Under the pieces are notes generated by a model. The model worked only from the letters and a program-made list of their open reading frames with translations, was not told the origin of the DNA and ran no database searches. From contig NZ_JAPNLH010000016.1 in the NCBI RefSeq assembly GCF_026627425.1, positions 1 to 64,000 of the forward strand: a stretch of DNA of 64,000 nucleotides. The letters are read 5' to 3'. The stretch comes from Arthrobacter endolithicus. Lineage in GTDB: Bacteria > Actinomycetota > Actinomycetes > Actinomycetales > Micrococcaceae. Every line of letters begins with the position of its first letter. The first letter of the stretch is position 1. A program made the position numbers and the translations under genes. Positions 33,277 through 41,128 of this stretch are shown piece by piece.

Positions 33277-33836
33277 GTGTCGTTAGCGGGCAGTTGGACC
33301 GGCGGCCCATCATTTACCGACGTGAAAATCGGGTTGGTGCTGGTGGCCACAGCGGTCATGGCAATCTCGGTGGGCCCGAGCATTTTCTCGAGCCTGTGGG
33401 GCCGGAAATGGCGTAGGACAGCCATTATCGCCGGGACCGGCATCGTTCTCTTCTACAGTGTTTGGATCATCTACCTGGCCCGAACACTGCCTGCCGTAAC
33501 CGTCGCGAACAATTGGAACATTGCGTGGGCTGCCTTGGACAGCTTCGAAGGACTTGCAGCGCTATGCAGCGCCATACTCCTGCACAGACGCAGTAAGTAC
33601 GCAGTGTTGGCCACGACAGCGTTCTCCACGAGCCTCTGCATTGATGCACTCTTTGCCATCACCACAGCCCCACCGGGGACGCCCCTGACCGTCGCTATCC
33701 TCGAGGCGGTTCTCGTTGAACTTCCCGTTGCCACCCTCGCCGCAGTGCTCGCCCTCAAGCTACTCAACACCGGTGCATCCGCCCCCTCCGCCGGGCCCGG
33801 ACCGTCTGGTCCCGCGACGGGAAGCTGACGCCATGG
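32977..33836 (+). repeat. Longer copy of the duplicated membrane-protein locus
   Basis: Partner of the collapsed copy at 26951-27356, direct orientation, about 6 kb apart. Similarity stops just after the stop codon of the membrane protein gene (GGGAAGCTGACGCCA in both). The two copies flank the whole MFS/FAH/kinase/HPS/PHI/IclR block. Confidence 0.85.
33277..33828 (+). CDS. Multi-helix membrane protein of unknown function (intact copy)
   Basis: 183 residues from a GTG preceded by GGGGGCGGAAC; a shorter start at GTG 33322 is possible. Four to five hydrophobic helices, a basic loop GRKWRRTAII between helices 1 and 2, and a Pro/Ser/Gly-rich tail. No catalytic motif is visible and no known family recognised. 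A damaged paralogue lies at 27070. It has no clear operon partner. Confidence 0.6.
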   Translation: MSLAGSWTGGPSFTDVKIGLVLVATAVMAISVGPSIFSSLWGRKWRRTAIIAGTGIVLFYSVWIIYLARTLPAVTVANNWNIAWAALDSFEGLAALCSAILLHRRSKYAVLATTAFSTSLCIDALFAITTAPPGTPLTVAILEAVLVELPVATLAAVLALKLLNTGASAPSAGPGPSGPATGS

Positions 33837-34275
33837 GAATGCCGTAGGAATTCTGACAATTCCGACCGGGATATTACTCTCTCGGTCGTCGCTGATGAAC
33901 GACGACGGCGGCACCGACGTGGCGGATCGGTCCGGTGCAGTCGTGGCCGGATTCCGACGGCGACTGTACTGCGGCGGATCTTGCGCCTTTGTCGCTCGTG
34001 AAGCTGCAAGTGCGGTCATTTCGTTGCCGTCCACACAGACGGCGCCTGCCGCCTTACCTGACGGGATACTTGCCGGCAGGGCTTCGGACAGGGGTATCCT
34101 GATACCTGTTGTGCAGGTCACACTGGTCCTGGAACCGGGGCCAGCCGCTGCCTGGGTGACATCATCGCCGGAGCACGCTGCGTTTAACAGTCGGACGACC
34201 GGGAGCTGGGGACGCCTAAGCCACGCGGCGAGCCCCGTTCTTCCGCAGCTATGCAAGGCATCAGAAAGGATCGCG
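33829..34275. other. Intergenic region, no confident gene
   Basis: About 447 bases. An in-frame extension of the hydrolase gene runs through part of it from 33895. Its codons encode no recognisable domain and lack a ribosome site, while AGAAAGGA lies directly before the ATG at 34276. Nothing else supported. Confidence 0.4.
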
Positions 34276-35109
34276 ATGGGTGAGCAGGACGGGCCGGTCC
34301 GCCGGGAACAGGTGAGCGTGAACGGGACGGAGCTGTCCTATCTTGCCGCCGGGGATAAAGGAGCTCCCCCGCTGCTTCTGCTGCACGGAACGTTTTGGAG
34401 CCGGGTCTGGCAGCCGGTGCTGCCCGCGCTGGGCACGGTCAGGCGGTGTATAGCGCTTGACCTGCCCGGATTCGGCCGCAGCAGCGGTGAGCTCGACGTT
34501 GGCCGTGCCACCGTCCCCGCACTCGCCGCGACCGTCCTCGATGCAGCCGACGAGCTCGGAATCACGGATTTCGACCTGGCTGCACACGATATCGGGGGCG
34601 GGATCGCCCAGCACATCGCTGCGACCAGCGGCCGGGTGCGGAGCCTTGTCTTGATGAATTCGGTGATGTTTGATTCCTGGCCCGTGCCCGCCGTCGAGAA
34701 ATTCCGGGATCCGGACGTTCGTGCGGCCACCAGCGGCGCAGACCTGCTCAGCGCGCGGGAAATCTCAACCCGCGGCGCCGTCGCCCGGCCGCTGCGCCAG
34801 GAAGAAGTCGACGACTATCTCTCACCGTGGCTTGAGCCTGCCAGGCAGCGGTCATGGATGGCAATGGCCGCCGCCGCCGATCAGCGCTACACCATGGAGG
34901 TCGTCCCAGCCCTGCAACGGGCCGCCATCCCTACACTGTTGGTGTGGGGCCGGGACGACAACTTCCAGAAGGTCTCCTTCGCACGCCGGTACGTCGAAGA
35001 AATCCCCAATGCCGAGCTGACTGAAGTTCCCGGAAAGCACATCCCGACCGAGGATTCGCCCGAGCAGGTAGTCGCGGCGATCCTGCACCATTTGGAGGCC
35101 CACCAATGA
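34276..35109 (+). CDS. Alpha/beta hydrolase with aspartate nucleophile (dehalogenase/epoxide hydrolase-like)
   Basis: 277 residues from the ATG at 34276 with AAAGGA upstream. Oxyanion motif LLLHGTFWS, nucleophile elbow AAHDIGGGIAQ with Asp105 instead of Ser, acid Asp227/228 in WGRDDNF, and base His255 in VPGKHIPTEDSPEQV. An Asp nucleophile is typical of haloalkane/haloacetate dehalogenases and epoxide hydrolases, which form an alkyl-enzyme ester. The substrate is unknown. The stop overlaps the next gene (Rv2466c-like) by four bases, so the two are coupled. Confidence 0.8.
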   Translation: MGEQDGPVRREQVSVNGTELSYLAAGDKGAPPLLLLHGTFWSRVWQPVLPALGTVRRCIALDLPGFGRSSGELDVGRATVPALAATVLDAADELGITDFDLAAHDIGGGIAQHIAATSGRVRSLVLMNSVMFDSWPVPAVEKFRDPDVRAATSGADLLSAREISTRGAVARPLRQEEVDDYLSPWLEPARQRSWMAMAAAADQRYTMEVVPALQRAAIPTLLVWGRDDNFQKVSFARRYVEEIPNAELTEVPGKHIPTEDSPEQVVAAILHHLEAHQ

Positions 35110-35837
35110 AAAACCCTGACATCCGGTTCTACTTCGATCCGGTGTGCCCGTTTGCCTGGATGACCAGCAAATGGGTACGCATGGTCGCCCGACAGCGTGA
35201 TTATCGGGTGGAGTGGCGGTTCATCTCGCTCCGGCTTATCAATGCCGAGGTTGATTACGACGCCCGTTTCCCGGAAGGGTACGATGCCGGCCACACCGCG
35301 GGCCTGCGGCTGCTTCGTGTGGCAGCTGCCGTCCGCGCCGACCACGGCCCGGAGTCTGTCGGCGCCCTCTACGAACGGCTGGGAGCACAAGTCTTCGATT
35401 CCGACCCCGACACTAGTTTGGACACACCCGAGCTTGACCACCGTGGGACCTCGGACTTCGTCGGGCCCGCATTGGCCGCCACCAATCTGGACATCTCGTA
35501 CGCCTCGGCGCTGGAGGACTCGTCGTGGGACGCCGTGATCCGGGCGGAGGGCGAGGAGGCGCTGGCACTTACCGGCAAGGACGTCGGCACGCCGATTCTT
35601 CATTTTGAGCCTCCCGCCGGGATCGCTTTTTTTGGACCCGTGATCAGTCGGCTTCCCCGCGAAGAAGACGCCGCGGCCTTATGGGATCATGTGGTTGGCC
35701 TGGCGCGCTTCCCCGGGTTTGCTGAAATGAAGCGCAGCCTGCGGGAGCAGCCCCAGCTTCGCAGCTTCGGGGTGCGCGACGACGAGGTCGGCCTTCAGGA
35801 GGACTGGCACGGTGGAAGCCGGCGCACCCATACGTAG
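35106..35837 (+). CDS. DsbA-fold protein, mycothiol-dependent reductase Rv2466c-like
   Basis: 243 residues. The N-terminal thioredoxin strand and active-site loop read FYFDPVCPFAWMTSKWV, with a single cysteine (Cys14) where Rv2466c has CPWC. Also typical are VEWRFISLRLIN and the cis-Pro region GKDVGTPILHF. Rv2466c is a mycothiol-dependent nitroreductase/disulfide reductase of actinobacteria. Loss of the second cysteine implies a monothiol mechanism or a glutathione-transferase-kappa/isomerase-like role. Coupled by a 4-base overlap to the Asp-nucleophile hydrolase, suggesting joint processing of an electrophile (inference). Confidence 0.82.
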   Translation: MKNPDIRFYFDPVCPFAWMTSKWVRMVARQRDYRVEWRFISLRLINAEVDYDARFPEGYDAGHTAGLRLLRVAAAVRADHGPESVGALYERLGAQVFDSDPDTSLDTPELDHRGTSDFVGPALAATNLDISYASALEDSSWDAVIRAEGEEALALTGKDVGTPILHFEPPAGIAFFGPVISRLPREEDAAALWDHVVGLARFPGFAEMKRSLREQPQLRSFGVRDDEVGLQEDWHGGSRRTHT

Positions 35838-35982
35838 GGACTTCCGGTTAATGGACCGCATGATCCGGAATGCTCCAGACAAAGCAGTTGCGTAGCTTCG
35901 GATCAACGCTTCAGCACTTAGCTACACAACCAGCCCACCCGGCGCCGACGTCAGCCGGGAGCACAACGAAAGAGGCCATTAC

Positions 35983-36300
35983 ATGACATTTGAACTGCGC
36001 ACCTACACCGCGGCCGAGGGCAAAATGGAGGATCTTCTGCAGCGTTTCCGCGATCACACGGTCGGACTCCTGGAGCGGCACGGGATGAGCAGCATCGGGT
36101 ACTGGGTTCGCGACCCAGATGCCGGTACCCTCGTTTATCTGCTCCGACATCGGGGGGCGCCGAAGGAAAACTGGGCAGCGTTCGCAGCCGACCCGGAGTG
36201 GATCAGCGCCCGCGCGGCCTCTGTCCTAGAGGGCGAGCTCACGACGCATATCGAGTCGGTATTCCTTGAAGCGGTTGATTTCTCTCCGCTTCAAGGCTGA
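35983..36300 (+). CDS. NIPSNAP-family protein
   Basis: 105 residues, one NIPSNAP (dimeric alpha/beta-barrel) domain: FELRTYTAAEGKMEDLLQRFRDHTVGLLERHGMSSIGYWV, then TLVYLLRHRGAPKENWAAFAADPEW. Function in bacteria is unclear; often found beside degradation genes. Start ATG at 35983 after GAAAGAGG. It stands 145 bases after the Rv2466c-like gene and 31 bases before the hemerythrin gene, so it may be in one transcript with them. Confidence 0.85.
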   Translation: MTFELRTYTAAEGKMEDLLQRFRDHTVGLLERHGMSSIGYWVRDPDAGTLVYLLRHRGAPKENWAAFAADPEWISARAASVLEGELTTHIESVFLEAVDFSPLQG

Positions 36301-36331
36301 TTTAGCACATCAACAGTTAGAAGGCGCTCTT

Positions 36332-36844
36332 ATGGATATCACCGAAATCATCCTCAATGACCACCATGAACAGCGGCGCATGTTCGCCCTGCTGGACGAA
36401 ATGCACGCCGCAGAACCAGGCCAGGCAACCGCAGTATGGGAGCGGCTCCGGATACTACTGGAAGTCCATGCCAAAGCCGAAGAATTGCTTTTCTACCCGG
36501 TCTTGCTGACCCTGGGGAAGAACGCCGGCGCCAACGGGAGCCCCGGTGAGGAAACCAAAGACGCCATCCACGACCACAACGAGATCCGCGACGCCATCCA
36601 CGATGTTGCCGCCCACGATGCCGGATCAGACTCCTGGTGGTCAGCAATCGCGAACGTTAACAAAGTCAACGGCGACCACATGGCCGAAGAAGAACGGGAA
36701 GGACTAACCGATTTTCGCCGACACGTCAGTCTGGACGAGCGCCATACTATCGCGGTGGCCTTCTGCGCGTTCGAAGCAGCCCACGCCGCCGGCATTGAAC
36801 CCCATGATATTGATCCGGAGGACTACGTCAAGGACCGGCAGTGA
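36332..36844 (+). CDS. Hemerythrin/HHE-domain protein
   Basis: 170 residues from ATG 36332 with AAGGCG upstream. Diiron ligand set of an HHE four-helix bundle: His11/His12 (NDHHEQ), His46 and Glu50 (HAKAEELLFYP), His82 (HDHNEIRDA) and His116/Glu120 (NGDHMAEEERE). Such proteins bind O2 or NO or buffer iron. There is no membrane segment. Downstream of the NIPSNAP gene; stand-alone role unknown. Confidence 0.88.
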   Translation: MDITEIILNDHHEQRRMFALLDEMHAAEPGQATAVWERLRILLEVHAKAEELLFYPVLLTLGKNAGANGSPGEETKDAIHDHNEIRDAIHDVAAHDAGSDSWWSAIANVNKVNGDHMAEEEREGLTDFRRHVSLDERHTIAVAFCAFEAAHAAGIEPHDIDPEDYVKDRQ

Positions 36845-37222
36845 CGGTTTAAAGTTAGCTACTGTATGGGGTTCCCCTGGCTTCATAGGGCTGTCAGGGC
36901 AGCGTCGGTGTAACGGGTGTTGCACCCGGCGGACAACGCCGCTCAGACGTCGTCGCACCAATTGGCTGGCCAGTCACTGTGAAGAAATTTCCCACGCCAA
37001 AATCTTGCAGCGCCCTGCTGGCCTGTACTTGCGGGCGCTTGGTCGCGGGTACGCAGGCACGCGGCCAGATGAAGTCGCTGGCTCGGCTTAAATTCTCGGA
37101 CCGGTGCATTGTGTGCGACGGGCCCCATCTGTGGGCGTAGACGTCTCGATGGTGCATACTTAGTCAACACCTCTCCGCGAGGGCGGTGTTCACGTACCTG
37201 ATCAACGAAGACAGGACACCGG
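36845..37222. other. Intergenic region upstream of the radical SAM operon
   Basis: About 378 bases and no gene recognised in six frames. An imperfect hairpin AACACC…CTCCGCGAG…GGTGTT lies at about 37168-37192, roughly 30 bases before the first start codon. It may be an operator or leader structure. No clear -35/-10 pair found. Confidence 0.4.
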
Positions 37223-38356
37223 ATGACCATGACGCAGACGACGCTAAACGAGGCGGTCGCGGAGGTTACGGCAGTGGCCGCTGCTCACGCCGAACAGGTC
37301 GATACCGACGGCGTCTTTCCCGTAGATTCGGTCGCGGCGCTCCGCGCAAGTGGCCTGCTCGGTCTGGTGATCAGCGAGGACGCCGGGGGCATAGGCGCCG
37401 GCCCGGCCGAGTTCATCGAGGTGATCGGTTCCATCGCTGCCGCCTGTGGTTCGACCGCGATGATCTATTTGATGCATCTCGCTGCTGCGGTGACCGTGGC
37501 AGCCGCCCCGCCGGCCGCGATGCCGGACCTCCTCTCGCGGATGGCGTCGGGCGAGGTTCTGGGCACACTCGCCTTCAGTGAAAAGGGGTCGCGCTCGCAC
37601 TTCTGGGCTCCCGTGTCGGAATCCTTCGCCGACGGGGACGACCTGCGCTTCACGGCCGACAAAAGTTGGGTGACCTCGGCCGGCTACGCCGATGTGTATG
37701 TGATGTCGTCGAAGAGCGCGGTCGACCCTGAGACAGTCGACCTGTACGCGATCCCGTCCACCACCCCGGGTCTGGAGATCGCCGGTCCATGGAGCGGGCT
37801 GGGGCTGCGCGGCAACGCGTCGAGCCCGATGTCGGTGTCGGTGACGATTCCGTCCAGCTATCGCCTCGGCGAGGCGGGCAGCGGATTCGGCACCATGATG
37901 GCCACCGTGCTGCCATGGTTTAACTTGGGCAACTCGGCTGTCTCGCTCGGACTCTCTCGGACGGCGGTGGATGCGGCGACGACCCACGTGGCCGGTGCCC
38001 GCTTGCAGCATCTGGATCAGGCGTTGTCCGCGCTGCCGACGATCCGCGCCCAAGTGGCGAGAATGAGCATCGCACTCGCCGCGCAGAGCTCTTACCTTGC
38101 GCAGGCGGCGGCACGGGTCGCGACCCCCGCCGATGACACCACACTGTTCGTGCTCGGGGTGAAAGCCTCGGCCAACGACGCCGCGCTGACAATTACCGAA
38201 TCGGCGATGCGGGTCTGCGGAGGGGCGGCGTTCTCGAAGCATCTGCCGATCGAGCGGGCGTTCCGGGACGCACGCGCCGGCTCGGTCATGGCGCCGACCG
38301 CCGACGTGCTCTACGACTTCTACGGCAAGGCCCTCACCGGCCTTCCGCTGTTCTGA
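37223..38356 (+). CDS. Acyl-CoA dehydrogenase-fold flavoprotein (DszC/SfnC-like possible)
   Basis: 377 residues, ATG with AGGACACCGG upstream. Full acyl-CoA dehydrogenase fold: helical N-domain (VFPVDSVAALRASGLLGLVISEDAGGIGAGPAEFIEVIGSI), beta-domain (TLAFSEKGSRSH, ADKSWVTSAGYADVYVM, GLGLRGNASSPMS) and C-domain ending RVCGGAAFSKHLPIERAFRDARAGSVMAPTADVLYDFYGK. The catalytic Glu of classical enzymes cannot be located with confidence. The C-terminal motif and lack of a fatty-acid context allow a flavin-dependent monooxygenase of the DszC/SfnC group. First gene of a five-gene operon; the next start is 7 bases away. Confidence 0.82.
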   Translation: MTMTQTTLNEAVAEVTAVAAAHAEQVDTDGVFPVDSVAALRASGLLGLVISEDAGGIGAGPAEFIEVIGSIAAACGSTAMIYLMHLAAAVTVAAAPPAAMPDLLSRMASGEVLGTLAFSEKGSRSHFWAPVSESFADGDDLRFTADKSWVTSAGYADVYVMSSKSAVDPETVDLYAIPSTTPGLEIAGPWSGLGLRGNASSPMSVSVTIPSSYRLGEAGSGFGTMMATVLPWFNLGNSAVSLGLSRTAVDAATTHVAGARLQHLDQALSALPTIRAQVARMSIALAAQSSYLAQAAARVATPADDTTLFVLGVKASANDAALTITESAMRVCGGAAFSKHLPIERAFRDARAGSVMAPTADVLYDFYGKALTGLPLF

Positions 38357-38363
38357 GTGCCAG

Positions 38364-39188
38364 ATGTCGCAGCTAATCGGAGCCCCTCTGCTCGTCGGAG
38401 CAGTCGCCTACACGCCGAACGTCGTTCCCATCTGGGAAGGTATTCGCGACTACTTTGACGAGCCCGCATCGGCCATGGATTTCGTGCTGTTCTCCAACTA
38501 CGGCCGCCTGGTCGACGCATTACAAGCCGGGATGATCGACATTGCCTGGAATACCAACCTGGCTTACGCGCGTGCCGTGCTGCAGACCGATGGGCATGTG
38601 CGGGCCCTCGCCATGCGCGACACGGACGCCGCTTTTTCGACGGTGTTCGTGGCGGCCGCAGGAAGCGGCTGGTCCGGCCCCGGCGACATCGCGACCCGGC
38701 GCCTGGCACTCGGGTCGGCGGACTCAGCTCACGCCGCAATCCTGCCCCTGCACTACCTGCGCACGGCCGGGGTGGACGTCGACCAAATGCAGCTGCGACG
38801 CTTTGACAGCGACATCGGCAAGCACGGTGACACTGGGCGCAGCGAGCTGGACGCGATCGACGCGGTACTTGCCGGTGATGCTGATGTCGCCGCCGTCGGC
38901 ATCACGGTCTGGGAGAACCTCGGCCGCGGCGATCTGATGCCCGGAATGCTCGAGCAGGTCTGGCAGACCGAAACCTACTCGCACTGCATGTTCACCGCCC
39001 TCGACACCCTGCCCGAGTCGGTGTACGCGCCGTGGGTGGCGAAGCTGCTCGCCATGGACTGGGAGGTTCCTGCACACCGGCGCATCCTCGAACTGGAGGG
39101 GCTGACTGAATGGGTCGAGCCGCACCTCGAGGGCTATACGGGTCTATTCGAGGCCATCGAGGAGCAGGGGGTGGACGCACGATGGTAG
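38364..39188 (+). CDS. PhnD-like substrate-binding-fold protein without signal peptide
   Basis: 274 residues. Matches the phosphate/phosphonate ABC binding-protein fold: LLVGAVAYTPNVVPIWEGIRDYF, MDFVLFSNYGRLVDALQAGMIDIAWNTNLAYARA, LALGSADSAHAAILPLHYLR and DADVAAVGITVWENL. PhnD-type proteins normally have an export signal and sit beside ABC permease and ATPase genes. Here the N-terminus is not hydrophobic and no ABC partner is present. A cytosolic binding or enzymatic role (as in NMT1/THI5-like and chorismate-pathway relatives of this fold) is more likely. Overlaps the radical SAM gene by 7 bases. Confidence 0.78.
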   Translation: MSQLIGAPLLVGAVAYTPNVVPIWEGIRDYFDEPASAMDFVLFSNYGRLVDALQAGMIDIAWNTNLAYARAVLQTDGHVRALAMRDTDAAFSTVFVAAAGSGWSGPGDIATRRLALGSADSAHAAILPLHYLRTAGVDVDQMQLRRFDSDIGKHGDTGRSELDAIDAVLAGDADVAAVGITVWENLGRGDLMPGMLEQVWQTETYSHCMFTALDTLPESVYAPWVAKLLAMDWEVPAHRRILELEGLTEWVEPHLEGYTGLFEAIEEQGVDARW

Positions 39189-40180
39189 TCATGGCGCTGA
39201 TGCGGACCGTTGAACAGCTCGCCGAGGGTGACACCGCCGAGTTCGCGGTGGCGTCAGCAAGCGACCTGGAACTCGTGCGCCGCTGGTGCGAGAAGACCGG
39301 TAACACCCTCGTCAGCACCCTGATGGTCGAGCAGGACTCTGGCCACGTCACGGTTGGTCGGGGCCGGCCGCGCAACCCGGCCTCGATGATCCCCGCCGAC
39401 CGGATGCCCGGGGCCCGGCTGTGGCTGTACACCAACTTCCACTGCAACCTGGCCTGCGACTACTGCTGCGTCGCGTCCTCACCGAAGACCGACCCGCGAC
39501 TGCTCGGGATCGACGCCATCCAGACGCTCGTGGCCGAAGCCGCGGCGTGGGGCGTGCGCGAGCTGTATCTCACCGGCGGCGAGCCGTTCCTGCTGCCCAA
39601 CATCGACATGATTGTGCGGGCGTGCGCCGACCGGCTGCCGACCACGCTGCTGACCAACGGGATGCTGTTCCGTGGCCAAGGGCTACGCAAACTGCGGGCG
39701 ATGCCGCGCGAGGGATTAACGCTGCAGATCAGCGTGGACTCACCCACGGCCGACGTTCACGACTCGCACCGCGGCGCCGGCAGTTGGAAGCGGGCGCTTG
39801 ACGGCATTCGAGTTGCACTCGCAGAGGGCTTCATTGTGCGGGTCGCCGCGACGATCTCGGCGCACGACGACCCGGCCCTAGACGAGCTGCACGCCCTCTT
39901 TGACGGGCTCGGGATCCCGCGGGCAGATCAGGTGATCCGACCCATCGCGCACCAGGGCGTCGCCGAAGAGGGGGTCGCGTTCTCGAGCAAATCGCTCATC
40001 CCCGAGGTGACTGTCACGGCGGAAGGCGTTTACTGGCATCCGGTTGCCGCGCTCGACGAGGACGCGCTCGTGAGTCGACAGATTCTGCCGCTCGCTCCCT
40101 CGCTCGACCGGGTGAGCGAACTCTTCATCCAACAGTGGTCGTCGGTGACGGCCGCCACTTCGATGTTCGCCTGTGCCTGA
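39182..40180 (+). CDS. Radical SAM enzyme with N-terminal truncated TusA-like domain
   Basis: 332 residues from ATG 39182 (AGGGGGTGG upstream). The [4Fe-4S]/SAM motif is CNLACDYC: Cys88, Cys92, Cys95 (CxxxCxxC), followed by GGEPFLLPN (SAM amine), LLTNGMLF and LQISVDSPTADVHDSHRG. Residues 5-62 resemble the second half of a TusA/SirA sulfur carrier (TVEQLAEGDTAEFAVAS…RRWCEKTGNTLV) but begin after the CPxP helix, so the sulfur-carrying cysteine is absent. The C-terminus ends in an isolated Cys (MFACA); no full SPASM cluster seen. No precursor-peptide gene is evident, so a small-molecule or cofactor substrate is favoured. Function unknown. Confidence 0.82.
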   Translation: MVVMALMRTVEQLAEGDTAEFAVASASDLELVRRWCEKTGNTLVSTLMVEQDSGHVTVGRGRPRNPASMIPADRMPGARLWLYTNFHCNLACDYCCVASSPKTDPRLLGIDAIQTLVAEAAAWGVRELYLTGGEPFLLPNIDMIVRACADRLPTTLLTNGMLFRGQGLRKLRAMPREGLTLQISVDSPTADVHDSHRGAGSWKRALDGIRVALAEGFIVRVAATISAHDDPALDELHALFDGLGIPRADQVIRPIAHQGVAEEGVAFSSKSLIPEVTVTAEGVYWHPVAALDEDALVSRQILPLAPSLDRVSELFIQQWSSVTAATSMFACA

Positions 40181-40196
40181 ACGGAACGAGAACGCC

Positions 40197-40745
40197 ATGA
40201 CTAGTACGACCCGGACCACCGAAGCGTCGGGCATCAACCGTCTCGAGACCGGTCGGCCCGCGCGCGCTGTGCTAGCGGCCGTCCGGATCGCCGTGGGGCT
40301 CATGTGGCTTCAGAACGTAGATTGGAAGCGTCCGCCCGACTTCGGGCAGGCCTCTCAGAGTGGTCTGTACCAGTTCACCTCCGATGCGGTGAAGCATCCG
40401 GTGCTCGAGCCCTTCAGTTGGCTGGTGCAGAACGTTATCTTTCCAAACTTCGCGCTCTTCGGCTGGGGGGTGCTGATCGCAGAGTTCTTTCTCGGGGCGT
40501 TCCTGCTCGTGGGTTTCCTGACGCGCTTCTGGGCGGCCATCGGCATCCTGCAGACCGTGGCCATCACCCTCTCGGTGCTGAACACGCCCGGGGAGTGGCA
40601 GTGGAGTTACTACCTGATGTTCGCCGCGCAATTCGTAATCCTGGCTACCGCGGCCGGTCGTATCACCGGCGTCGACGGGCTGCTGAGACCGCGGTGGTCG
40701 TCCTTGGCGGGTCGTCCGGCTCGGATCGCGATGGTGCTCTCATGA
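40197..40745 (+). CDS. DoxX/DoxD-like integral membrane protein
   Basis: 182 residues from ATG 40197. Four hydrophobic helices: VLAAVRIAVGLMWLQNV, WGVLIAEFFLGAFLLVGFLTRF, IGILQTVAITLSVLN and WSYYLMFAAQFVILATAAG. The pattern fits the DoxX/DoxD (TQO small subunit-like) family. DoxD is the quinone-linked thiosulfate oxidase subunit in Acidianus, but many actinobacterial members are uncharacterised. Fourth gene of the radical SAM operon; its stop overlaps the next start (ATGA). Confidence 0.75.
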   Translation: MTSTTRTTEASGINRLETGRPARAVLAAVRIAVGLMWLQNVDWKRPPDFGQASQSGLYQFTSDAVKHPVLEPFSWLVQNVIFPNFALFGWGVLIAEFFLGAFLLVGFLTRFWAAIGILQTVAITLSVLNTPGEWQWSYYLMFAAQFVILATAAGRITGVDGLLRPRWSSLAGRPARIAMVLS

Positions 40746-41128
40746 GCAGCGCGAGCGGCACCGCGGACACCCGTTCTGCCCGCACGCCGAGGGATTGGCG
40801 TATCCGCGGGCTGATAGTTGCCGGCTTCACCGCCTTGAGCTCCCTGTTCGCGCTGGTGAACTATACGCCGCTGCAGTTCGTCTCGGTCAACCTGGTGCAG
40901 GCACTTGCGTTCGTCGTTTTGGGCGCCCTCGCCGCCCTGGGCTGCGTGCTGCGGATACCTGTGCTCCTGTTCTTGGCCGGCACGATCCTGATCGTCATCG
41001 GGCTGGTGCGCCTCGTCACGTACGGTCAGACGATCGGAATCATCTCGGGCTCGGTCAACGCCGCAGCTTTGATGGTCGGCTTTGGCGCTGCGTTCCTCGC
41101 GATATGGCTCACCTCGAGGCCGGCATAA
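40742..41128 (+). CDS. Small four-helix membrane protein, last gene of the radical SAM operon
   Basis: 128 residues from the ATG overlapping the DoxX-like stop by four bases. Basic N-terminal tail, then four hydrophobic helices (about 22-42, 48-68, 70-92, 100-125). No recognisable family motif. The strict coupling implies function with the DoxX-like protein at the membrane. Confidence 0.65.
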   Translation: MSSASGTADTRSARTPRDWRIRGLIVAGFTALSSLFALVNYTPLQFVSVNLVQALAFVVLGALAALGCVLRIPVLLFLAGTILIVIGLVRLVTYGQTIGIISGSVNAAALMVGFGAAFLAIWLTSRPA

